Assembly: GCA_035079385.1 (NCBI GenBank)
Contig: JAVHKY010000001.1
Coordinates: 4,341,501 to 4,405,500 of the forward strand
Source of the DNA: Aspidiotus rigidus
Taxonomy: Eukaryota; Arthropoda; Insecta; Hemiptera; Diaspididae
Direction: 5' to 3'
DNA: 64,000 nucleotides
Each line of letters starts with the position of its first letter. The first letter of the stretch is position 1. Below the pieces are notes generated by a model. That model did no database searches, was not told where the DNA came from, and saw only the letters and a program-made list of their open reading frames with translations. Below, piece after piece: positions 36,606-46,699 of this stretch. The translations under genes were made by a program, and so were the position numbers.

Positions 36606-36820
36606 TGTAAGAACGCTTTACCGTTCTCACGAATTTTCGTGTTGGTAGCGTTGCATCGATACTCGCAGCCAGGTTCGGTAGCTGCATATGTTATAAGGTA
36701 GATAAGAGAAGTAGATAGTTGTCATTTGATTTCACGTTTTGTACGTGTGTTGAGATATCGGGAAAACGGAATGCCGGAAAGACTTTGAGCACCGGTAAAC
36801 GATCAGCCGATATTCTTACA
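36606..36820 (+). repeat. 3' LTR of TRIM
   Basis: Starts TGTAAGAACGCTTTACCG immediately after the polypurine tract and ends AGCCGATATTCTTACA. It is followed by TAGG, which also precedes the 5' LTR. Confidence 0.85.
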
Positions 36821-39482
36821 TAGGTATATCTGGTTCTAATTTAGGAAGGTTTTTCTCTTTGGCTCATCGAGAACACTCAGTGTGTGTCAAGCTCTTTCAT
36901 TTGAGTCAACGTATAAACCAGTCAAAACGATCAAGTCAGAGAGAAGTTAGGAAGGTACAATCAACTTGACGTAATTTTTTGAGGTTTTTAGAGATTTCTT
37001 TCCACTCGAAGACTTCTATCAAGTATTGCTCTATGGCTACTTGCCTCACTGAATAACTTACACAGAAGATACATTCTGTAATAGGTATATGAATTAACCA
37101 TTAAAAGTTGTTATAGGTAACAATGTAGCATTTGGTGCGAAAATCTTGTGTTACTGGTAGATTAGTGAACAACTATCAAAAATTTTAACTGGCCACGCTC
37201 AAAGAAAAGTTCATTAATCGCAGTCATCTAAAGTATAGGAGAGAAACTGCCATAAGGCACTGAACGACGCGACGTAAGCGACATCTGAGTTAAGGGGCTT
37301 GCATGATTTGAATTCGATTCATTTCATAGATTTTTTCCTCGACGTCAGCTGTGTTATAATTTTTGGAAGACAAAAGATAATATTTAGAATAGAGTTGGAC
37401 ACGTTCGTAAAATACTCTTGAAATTTGTCGCCATGCGTAGTTAAAGGAGAAAGAAAAGCAAGAGATAATCTGAAGACGAAGGTGACATAATATACAAGTG
37501 CACAAAATACTCCGTCATAAATTAGGACTTCCTTAAGCATGTAAGAAGACCTCGTTTTAATTCAATTCTATTATTCCTACTCGCTAGCAGTCGCACTAAT
37601 GTAGGCAAACAAATATACGTATAAAATATTATACTCGTATTTTCAAGTGAAAATTACCTTGAAATCGTGACAACTAAAAATGGCAAGCGATTTGATTGTC
37701 GTTAAATACTATCAGCATAATTGAAGGGTTTGATCAACGGGTAGAAATGCAACAATGCTTTTCCTTTTTTTTAAATTTTGGTTCCGAAGAAATGCACGAC
37801 CTGTAAAATTTGTTTTGCTTTAAAGAAATTTTTACCTATCATCTATTCAGTATTGAAAAGATGACAATCGATGGATGAGTGCATGTCCATACATCCGGGC
37901 GTCTTGCGGTAGGTTTTTTTTCTCTATCGAAGCAAACGGAATATTATGCAGAAAGACTTGAATGGAGATTAATATGTCCGATAATTAATGTTAACCAATA
38001 ATAATGAGCCCCAGAGGAGGTCGTTCGGATTCGCGAAGTTCGAGGTAGGCGCTGACCAAGAAGTCGTACATTATTAGTAATAGACGACGTTTTACACACT
38101 TCTGTTTTACACGTTCTAAACTAAAGAATGGTCGCGGTTACCCTGCTTAGTATGAGTCCATAAAGTGTATGTATGTGCGAGAGGCGTAAAAAGCGGTTTG
38201 TGAAAGATCAACCGTGTTACGGATTTATGAGCGATGAGATCATGTTTGCATGAAAGATGACAAGGAACTGAGAGATGATTTGCCATAATGGGCGCTTATT
38301 ACTGGCGGCTGTACAGTTCGTATAAGATATTACGTATATGTAATCATTTACAGCGATGATACATCATAACCTTGAATCGACGTTAAACTAGTTTTTACAT
38401 TATTTTAAAACAGCCTTACCACATAAATCGAAATATATATTTTTTTATGTTATTTCTTCAATTTTTTTCTCGTTAATAATCTTCATATTAAAAGAAAGGT
38501 TGCAAAGCACGGGACCTATGCAAAAATATTGTGCATACATTAGAAAAAGTTTACCCCATTACTCTCGGGTTGTAATTCACTCCTCGTGGTCATAGTTTAT
38601 GGCAGACGCATTCATGTTTCTGTTGAAAGGAGATTCAATAATATTGTAATCGAGAGACGAATTCGGTCATTAGAAACCTTTTTGCACCACCGCTATTGTG
38701 GAATTCACGGCGCCGTGTACCAAAAGAGTGAAATTTTCGCCGTTTCCGTTCTCTCAAAAGCTCGCGTTTCCGCCCTTTCTACCTGACTTGTGATGGATTT
38801 CACAGGCGTCGTAAAAACTTTTCTAAAATAGACTTTACGAACTACGAATTCATACCTTCCGCATTAAATTTGGAAATGCGTTAAAAAAAAAAAAAAAATA
38901 CACTCTAAAACGGTACGCCTTCTGCGGAGAGAAGATGTGTGTGCGCGTGTTTTTTGTCGATAGCGTTCTTTACTTCAGTTATTCCAGCAGTATAATCGAA
39001 AAACCTTATTACAATACACTTTTTAATGCGATCTTCGTGGTCATTATAAGATGAAAACTCGGACTACATTGTTCTTTTTTTTTATTTCACCGATTCAGGA
39101 AGCAGGTTGAAAGTCAAACTTGTCCGTGGTTGCTAAAAAGGAAAAGATTAATTAAATCGTGAACGTAGAAAAACCTAATGAGGATTTACGGCATTAACAA
39201 AGAAAAAAAACAAATGATAGTTGGAATACGGTACCCCTAAGAAAAGAGACGCCAAAAAATCACCCGGCGACGTTCACGCAGGGAGGAAATAAATGGGTAA
39301 AGATACGCCCGGGTAGATCATCTACTGGTAATTCTCAAGTAAAGGCGCGAGCAATCACTCCATGTGATGAAAATGTATAGCCTACTATTTTTAATAATAC
39401 ATCTGGACCAACGATTCCAGAAATAGATTCTCTTGTAAATTCCTTGAGTTTCTACGCTACTCGTATCTCTATCTTGTCACTT
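36821..39482. other. non-coding; expected to contain or precede exon 1 of the cuticular gene
   Basis: No gene or element was recognised. Exon 2 of the downstream cuticular gene starts in phase 0, so exon 1 should be a short ATG-containing piece ending on a whole codon before a GT donor. I looked for ATG plus a nearby GTRAG-type donor and found no convincing candidate, so promoter and start remain undefined and may lie further upstream. Confidence 0.4.
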
Positions 39483-39657
39483 TCAGGCGCGGACCCAGAC
39501 GATCACTTTGGGAGGGGAAACAATCCAAAAAAAGTTTAAAGGACCTTTTTTTTTTTTTTTTTTTTCTACATTTTCTTAGATACTACAGATTTTTTGTTGT
39601 TTTTGTGGGGATGGAGGGGGAAAATTTCTCCCCCCCCCTCCGTGGATCCGCGCCTGA
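39483..39657. mobile_element. 175-bp hAT-like MITE in intron 1
   Basis: The termini TCAGGCGCGGACCCA and TGGATCCGCGCCTGA are 15-bp inverted repeats with one mismatch. The interior is a poly-T run and a G/C-homopolymer zone. AGG(C/G)GCGGATCCA-type ends are common in hAT-derived MITEs. The flanks share ACTTT, a partial match to an 8-bp duplication. It lies less than 100 bp upstream of exon 2 of the cuticular gene. Confidence 0.55.
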
Positions 39658-39746
39658 CTTTAGATTACGAGAAATTATCATTAGTTATGTCGGACGATTA
39701 AAACTGCTACTCATCGCTGACGAACGTGCTTATATTTATGTTTCAG

Positions 39747-42700
39747 GTATTGCTAGTGATACTCAGTGTTTCGTCAACTCCAGATCAATCTAAGAGGGCT
39801 GCTCTTGTACAAAGACCAACCGCCTATGACAAAGAAATCATCGTTGATATCAATGACCCCTATAAAAATCAATATCATGAACAAAACTTCAAAACTAGTA
39901 AGTGAATTCTTCTTTCTCTTCGCACTATAAATTCTTTCTCATTTGAAAATGGATCTTATAGCTCTATGTAGGGTAGGTAATAGCTTACAAATGATCCTAT
40001 CTTGATTCGGGATGTTTTCTAGAACTTGAAGAAAAAATTTTCTGGCATAGCCAAATAAATGAAAATCATGTTCCATGTCTTTTATATTTTATCAGTCATC
40101 TTGAAATATTTCAGTCTAGGCTTCTACTAGGTCAAGTGGTCGTGAGATATTATTCGTTTACCCCTTTACCTATCTTGGCGAGGTATAAGTCTTCTATGAG
40201 AAATATGAGGTAGCGCGAACTCGCTCCGCTCGTTCGCCCCCTGTCTCGCTGTTGTATTGGAATGGTATGAGACAATTCAAGTCTAGGGGACTTTTCGACT
40301 ATTCAGCCTTTAATTATTTAAATTATTGAATTATTGAATTATTGGATTATTGAATTATTTAATTATTTAATTATTTAATTATTTAATTATTGAATTATTT
40401 AATTATTTAATTATTGAATTATTGAATTATGAATTATTTAATTATTTAATTATTTAATATTATTTAATTAATTTAATTATTTAATTATTTAATTATTTAA
40501 TTATTGAATTATTGAATTATTGAATTATTTAATTATTTAATTATTTAATTATTTAATTATTTAATTATTTAATTATTTAATTATTTAATATTATTTAATT
40601 ATTTAATTATTTAATTATTTATTTATTTAATTATTTAATTATTTAATTATTTAATATTTTATTATTCAATTATTTTATTATTTAATTATTTAATATTATC
40701 TATTTATCTATTTATCTATTTATTTATTTATTTATTATTAATTCTTCTACTAGGTCAAGTGTTCGTGAGATATTATTCGTTTACCCCTCTACCTATCTTG
40801 GCGTCGTATAAGTCTTGTATGAGAAATATTTTGAGGTAATTGTGGGTGTTTTATATTTTGAGGTATCAACTTCCGTGGGGCGAGCGAGCCATCTCGCTGT
40901 TGTATTGGAATGGTATGAGACAATTCAAGTCTAGGGGACTTGGACAAATTTCGACTATTCAGCCTTTAATTATTTAATTATTGAATTATTTAATTATTAT
41001 TGAATTAATTATTTATTATTATTACGCGGGGTGTACTCGCGAATTTCTGAATCACCCACGGGGTAGAGATTTTCTAATTAATAATTATATTAATTATTTA
41101 ATTATTTAATTATTTATTTATTTAATTATTTAATTATTTAATTATTTAATTATTTAATTATTAATTAATTAATTATTTATTATTATTACGCGGGGTGTAC
41201 TCGCAAATTTCTGAATCACCCACGGGGTAGAGATTTCTCTTGACGGGGGGGGGGGAGGGGGGTGTACTCGCGAGTTTCAAAATCGGGGTCCGGCGAGAGA
41301 AAAGACATGGAACATGTCAAAACTACGTCTTCAAAATTTTCGTGAACCTGGTAGTTTTTCCTGATACAACAATGTTTTTTACAGGCTCCTACGTTTTTGG
41401 CTACGAACTCGGACCAGATGGTCAATTTCATCACGAAAACCGTGGTCCAGACGGCGTTACGTATGGATGCTACGGTAATATTGAAAATGATGTTGGCGTA
41501 CGCGTCACACATTATATAGCTGACGAATACGGATACAGACCTATCACACCTGCAGAAGAAGTGGATATCTATAAGAATATCGATCGAAGTATCGGTAATG
41601 AGAAATCGATCAATGAAATTGAACCAGGAAGCCATCATTCGAATTTGCGTTTTGGAAAATTTACTCCTTGGGGACAACTTTACTTCCCGAGAGGATGCAG
41701 TTCCGTTCGGGCGCGCAACGGTTCTGTAATTTACTTCCCGGGAGTTCCCAAACTACAGAACAACGCCGAATATCCTAATCCACCCTCCTACCAAGGTATT
41801 GACTAAAAGAAAACTTTTGTATTGTCTACTTCGTCATGCGACAGCCTTAAACAGTACCGCTCATTTTTAGGATCCGGAGAACTTGGAGGAAGTCCGAGTG
41901 AACAGTTTCCATCAGCCGTTAAACAATCACCAGCTCGACAACCAGCCGCTCAACAACCTGAGGCTCGGCAGTCTTATCCTAATGACGGCAAATATTACCC
42001 TACAGACGAAGGGAAATACGTTCCCGACAACAGAGGACAGTATGTATGGGATGGTACTGGCCAATACGTTCCTGGTTACTGGCCGGGAGATGGACCGAAT
42101 GGACCGAATGGACCAGGTAATACTGAAATGCATCTCGAACAGCGTTCTCGGGTAGATTATAATGACAAGGATTGCAAGCTCTGAAAAATCTAGTATTCAG
42201 CTAGCTGAACATTAATTCATGCATTATTTTTGCAGGTGAAGGACCCGGTGGACCAAACGGTCCAAATGGACCAGGAGAAGGTCCAGGAGGTCCCAATGGA
42301 CCAGGTAATGTCATTTTTGCAGAGTATAGTTTTCATAAATATTTTAACAGGGAACCTATTCTACGGGGGATCTCTTTGAAAATTTTTGTAGTGACAGGGA
42401 AAATTTTCATGAGAAAATTCGTTTGAGAAAATTTACTAGGTACAAAATTAGCCTCATGAGAAAATTTGCTTTTGCGAAAATTCGTCTATCATAATATGAA
42501 TATTTTCAAGCCAGAGAGGAGGTCGGCTTACATAATCTTTATAGAAATTTGAGAAGTTTGCCTGCAGCGAAGGCGGTGAAGTCGACGTGCTCTTCTATTG
42601 CCGACTCTTCAAAGCCTTCAAGAAAGAACAAGTTCTTATGGGAGCGCGACATGAGCAGCGCACAGCAGTTGGCAGGCGAACCATCAACAAAATCCCCGAC

Positions 42701-45700
42701 AAAGTACAAAGACTGCGCTTTGAGACTGCAGACACGGGTAGATCTGTATGACAAGGAAACCAATGTTGTCTAGTATTTGCGAGGCACGATCACAACATTT
42801 TCTATTAATAACGCTTCTATGTTCTGGAAGACTGCTCTACGCTTTGACTCATCTTTGTTCAGGACCAACACCTATGATGACGATGTCTCTGTACAGGCAG
42901 ACAAACGTACATATTTTTCCAAAGACTATGTGAGCCGACCTCCTCGTGGCATTGTCTTGGTAACGCAAATTTTCGTCAGGCAAATTTTCACTGTACCAAT
43001 TTTGGCATCCCACCGTCCATCGTGTGATGTCCAGCAAAGCTTGATCCATGACTTTATCAGATTGTGACGTCACAGAGGGGTTGAATTGACCCATAATATA
43101 TTATAGGAGAGGAACTTGGGAGACATAATATATTATGAGAAAGGGATTTGAATCTCTGAAACTCCAATTCCAAATTCAGTTTCAATGTTAAAATCAATTT
43201 CACCCATAGAACACGTTCCCTGCGTCCCTTCTTCAACATTGTTAGAGAAGCCGTTGTTTCATTCAATACGTTTTGGTCTTGTAAATTTACAGGAGGTCCA
43301 GGAGGACCCAACGGCCCAGGAGGACCTGACGGACCAGACGGGCCAAATGGACCCAACGGACCAGACGGACCAGACGGACCAGATGGACCAGACGGACCCC
43401 CGGGACCACCAGGACCACCAGGGCCACCAGGTCCACCCGGACCACCAGGACCGCCAGATTCGTTTCCACCCTCACCAGTTTCTCCCGGAAGTCCAGGTGA
43501 TGTAGGACCTCCAGGACCACCGGGACCCCCAGGACCAGGGTCTCCAGGCACGCCAGGTTCACCCGGTTACCCAGCTCCAGGATCACCCGGAACACCAGGT
43601 CACCCATCTATTGGTGGAAGGCCAGGTTATCCAACATCTGGATCCCCTGTTTACACATTTATTCCGGGTTTCCCCAAAGATTTTGAAGGAAATCTGTCAG
43701 ACGCACATGAATATCTTCCCCCTACAAATGAATATTTACCGCCAGATAATAAGGTGGAAATAAATTCTCCGTATTCTCCCGGAGCCTATGGAAGTAGTGT
43801 GGTGAATTCCAGAGAGAAATTAACACCGGAAACACCACTAACGTATCCATCAGAACGTCCTGTGATTGTGCAGTACCCAGCAGTACCACAATATCCAGTA
43901 AACCCTACCTACCGTGTACCAATTCCTGTAAAACCCGTCACATTCTCAGTTCCACAACCGACACCTTGTCAGTATCAAGCCAGTGAGTTTATTTGCACAA
44001 TGTTGATTTACAAATTTGGGTGTAATGGCGATTCTTGAAAATACAATTTTTTCTTCAATATCCATTTCAGACGTTTATCCTAACGTACAACCATGCGCTC
44101 GACCGACTGCGAAACCTGCTTTTAATTTTTACAACAACGGATTCAAGAGCAGTAGCAACGGAGCTTATCAGACTCAAGCAACTTCGACGGTTAATTACGG
44201 CACGACAGGACAACAAGGTGAATAAGCTCGAAAAATTGTGCTACAAGTTATATATCTCGACAGGGTTTTCTTTATGCTTGAAGGTTAAGCAAATTCAATG
44301 CTAAATGGTACTTGTTGACTATTTTGAAAACTGTCTCCTGTTTAAATTTGGTTTCTTGTAAGTACAAGAAAAAAAGGACCAACGCTGAGCAAATCTCATT
44401 ATTTTTAATACACCACTCATTTTTTAGTTCTCGCCTATATTTTTTTTCTTGATATGTATGTATTTTCGGGCTTGGGGATGGTCGGAAATATACCTTGTGA
44501 TTGGAAATGACCAGCTGAAATTTTTTAGTGCATGACATCTTCCATTGTGCGGGTTTCGTTTCTCTAAAACGTTTTTGTTTTCTATCAAAGGTTTCCATCA
44601 CCCATCATCATCTTCGTGGCAACAACAAGGAGGGTATGGTTACAAAATTGGTGTCGGTAAAGTTGTAACAGCCGGTTCAACAGGCTCCAGTACTCGTGAG
44701 TAGTCATGACTATCGTATTTTACGAGAACATTTCACCTTGTCTTCTGTTTATTCATTGATGTTGATTTTTGTCCTATTTTTTTCTTTTTAGCCACTGTCC
44801 CTCAAGAACAACAAGTGAATTACGACAGTAGCACGACTGCAGTAAACGAAATCGACGATTCGACCGCGACTGGTACTCCGTTTGATACTTCTTCTTCTCC
44901 TTTCCCGAGTAAAGCTTCTCCTTCTGGTACGACCAACCTTCTTCACCATTATTTTATCAATGGAATTTGATAATAATATTAACTTTTCAATTTACTTTCT
45001 AGTGTATACCGGAACACCAGCAGTATACTCCCCTTCTACGAAAACTCCGTTCCAGTTGCAACCAATTCAACCAGGTTCGTTTGACACCATTCAACCCTTA
45101 TATGTATCTCTGTACCACAATTGACTCTTCATACCGATATTCTTAATTATACATTGCAGGTGTTTCAGTGACATATACGGGAGCTCCTGTTGTACCAGTC
45201 AAATCACAAGTGCACGACGCCTACCAACATACTCAGTTTTACAATCTTCCAGGGCAGTTCGACGTTAATTACATCCAACCGATTCCTCCGTCATCCTCTC
45301 CTGTGCTTAACCCAGCAGTTACTATTAAGCCAGACCGCAAACCGTTCTACATCCACGTTAATCCAGTATATCCTACCTCTGATAAATTCAATGCTTTTGT
45401 TCCGTATCCACAAATCAAACCAATCAGCACATCACCATCTCCCATACCAACGTCCTCTATTTTCACAACCGTGACTGACAACACCGAAGGTTCAACGAGT
45501 ACACCGACGCCTACTCCAGAGGAGGTACTACCTGAGACTACTCCATCATCATTCTCGGCGCCAGACAATACCGAAACTCCAGCAATATTAACGACTACCG
45601 CTTCATCAGAATCGGTGAGACCGTTTGAAGTAACAACGATACAACCTAGTTCCGAATCATCAACCGAACTGCTGAGATCTAGTCCAACATTTAAATATCA

Positions 45701-46373
45701 TGCGCAATCATCGACCAACAATAAATTCTACCCTTCGAGCACTCCTTTCACTCCCAAAGTATCCGTTATTGTACCTTCTTCACCAGCACCCTATGGTAGA
45801 AAGATACCGGTCTATCAACCGCAACCGTACCCAGATTTCCGTTACCAGACAGCTTTCCCACCCGCCGTGGGACCAAAACAGGGTGGTACTCCGCCCTTCT
45901 ACAATCGCATACCGGACATCGAAAATCAGATATCGGTAACACCTAAATCGACCAATGTTATACCTCTTTACCAAAATCCAGCGCAATGCCCATGCTATGT
46001 AATGACTAAGAATGAAGAGGGTCACACTTCCAGTACCACTCAAAGTCCGGTAACCACTTTGAATAATCCTCCAGCTGGTATTTTGCTTTTGGTCTATCCC
46101 CTGTGCCCAGGAGATTCGGTAGAAAATGTGCAGAAGATCCAACCGAGTTTATCGTCCGCCTTTATTATTCCGTATTCGTGCAATAAATGCGGTCAGGGTA
46201 ACAACGATCAACACGTCTCAGGTTTACAGCAATTTCGCAGTGTACAAGAAGCATTCTCTCAAGGGGCGGAAACGTTCAACAAGCCTACGTTGATTTTAAA
46301 TACGCAGAATTCACAACCTCAAAGACGCGTGCCAGTCCAAGCCCCTGAAACTGAAGGAGGCTATCAGTATTGA
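39747..46373 (+). CDS. RR-domain cuticular protein with collagen-like Gly-Pro-Xaa tract (multi-exon, exon 1 missing)
   Basis: Exons traced by AG/GT sites and frame: 39747-39897, 41385-41795, 41871-42116, 42236-42304, 43293-43982, 44071-44217, 44591-44695, 44792-44926, 45003-45074 and 45160-46373 (stop TGA). They join into 1,079 codons plus an unlocated exon 1. Domains in order: hydrophobic signal core [10 protein letters not shown] (1-10), then a Rebers-Riddiford chitin-binding region (51-110) with [26 protein letters not shown] and [13 protein letters not shown]. Next come a Gln/Pro/Tyr-rich linker (188-260), Gly-Pro-Asn/Asp/Pro collagen-like triplets (about 260-410), Pro/Tyr-rich repeats (410-780), a Ser/Thr/Pro mucin-like part (about 780-880) and a C-terminus with CPC, YPLC and CNKC. 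The product is probably secreted and binds chitin in cuticle or another apical matrix. Internal junctions from exon 2 on are all phase 1. Cuticular assignment is firm; tissue and stage are unknown. Confidence 0.85.
40038..41318 (+). mobile_element. rolling-circle-like non-autonomous element, family B copy 2 (in intron 2)
   Basis: The 5' end ATTTTCTGGCATAGCCAAAT and the 3' end AAAAGACATGGAACATGTC match the copy at 18589-19382. CATGTTCCATGTCTTTT at 40067-40083 is the exact reverse complement of AAAAGACATGGAACATG at 41300-41316, a 17-bp subterminal inverted pair. The 3' end also folds as GACATG-GAA-CATGTC. Internal segments are duplicated: 40128-40200 again at 40745-40815, and GCGGGGTGTACTCGC at about 41026 and 41191. 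Confidence 0.6.
40305..41190 (+). repeat. (AATTATTT)n microsatellite blocks
   Basis: Long runs of the 8-mer AATTATTT with TTGAATTA variants at about 40310-40740, 40965-41020 and 41075-41190, separated by duplicated element sequence. The run is pure A/T and shows register slips. It is unlikely to be transcribed into anything but intronic RNA. Confidence 0.85.
42346..43258 (+). mobile_element. Helentron-like non-autonomous element, family A, in intron 5
   Basis: CAGGGAACCTATTCTACGGG at 42348 and CCATAGAACACGTTCCCTG at 43204-43222 are diverged subterminal inverted repeats. The 3' segment CTTCTTCAACATTGTTAGAG forms a stem-loop (CTTCT/AGAAG with AAC/GTT). It matches the 3' region of the 27866-28333 copy, including GAAGCCGT. 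Degenerate repeat units related to the other copies (ATAATATATTATAGGAGAGG then AACTTGGGA) lie at 43091-43150. A second TIR element is inserted inside. Confidence 0.6.
42519..42944. mobile_element. ~426-bp TIR element nested in the Helentron-like copy
   Basis: The left end GAGGAGGTCGGCTTACATAA and the right end TGTGAGCCGACCTCCTC are inverted repeats of about 25 bp with three mismatches. The interior (42545-42775) is clearly more GC-rich than its surroundings and is open on both strands over about 225 bp. That is unusual and might be a captured gene fragment, but I recognise no protein. It is the third level of nesting in the intron. Confidence 0.55.
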
Positions 46374-46648
46374 CGAGAACTTGCAGACGACTCGAGCGAA
46401 CAACGATAGAAGTATAAAAAATTGTAAACGTGTTCATCAAGGTCGAATTTCGGCAGTAAGGTATTCGTGACGAGAAGAACAGAAATAAGGTATACGTAAC
46501 TTCTTGACTTTTTGTCCAATTCTAAGAAAACACTGCTCTTAGGTAACTCGGCTGTGAAAAAAATCTGCATATGTGATGAGTCGCGCAATCTTCCCGTCTC
46601 CCACTTGTTCGAAAAAAGATAAATCGAATTCGCGACATCAGAGAGTAA

Positions 46649-46654
46649 AAATAA
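46649..46654 (+). terminator. candidate polyadenylation signal AATAAA
   Basis: First AATAAA downstream of the cuticular stop codon, 276 bp beyond it. Further AATAAA hexamers lie at 47067 and 47218, so the 3' UTR may be longer or alternatively processed. Confidence 0.4.
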
Positions 46655-46699
46655 ACTGTAATATTGAAAAAAGATTAATATTAAGAATTTTAATCGTAG

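Larger units (their letters stand above)
36252..36820 (+). mobile_element. complete 569-bp TRIM (terminal-repeat retrotransposon in miniature)
   Basis: Direct terminal repeats lie at 36252-36472 (221 bp) and 36606-36820 (215 bp). They are about 93-95% alike by eye. Each starts TGTAAGAACGC and ends GATATTCTTACA, giving the TG...CA termini of LTRs. The internal part is only 133 bp and ends in a polypurine tract (AAAGGGGGGAAGA) directly before the 3' LTR, the expected plus-strand primer site. The flanks share TAGG on both sides, a 4-bp target duplication. There is no coding capacity, so it depended on an autonomous LTR element. A primer-binding site could not be assigned. Confidence 0.85.
39898..41384 (+). 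other. intron 2 of cuticular gene, filled with repeats
   Basis: Donor GTAAGT at 39898, acceptor TTTTTTACAG ending at 41384. Nearly the whole 1,487-bp intron is a rolling-circle-like element with an internal AT microsatellite. The other introns are 70-990 bp, and those without an insertion are under 375 bp. Confidence 0.8.
42305..43292 (+). other. intron 5 of cuticular gene, hosting nested elements
   Basis: Donor GTAATG at 42305, acceptor TAAATTTACAG ending at 43292. The 988-bp intron splits the collagen-like tract between two Gly-Pro exons and is over 90% inserted DNA. Confidence 0.8.

Noticed and set aside
39605..39793. 62-codon frame overlapping exon 2
   Set aside because: It reads exon 2 in the wrong frame and starts inside the MITE; the splice-consistent frame gives a signal peptide leading into the RR domain.
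43057..43551. Minus-strand 164-codon frame that also reads Gly-Pro-Xaa
   Set aside because: It is the antisense of the collagen-like exon: GGN-CCN codons read as GGN-CCN on the other strand. It has no splice context or domain of its own.
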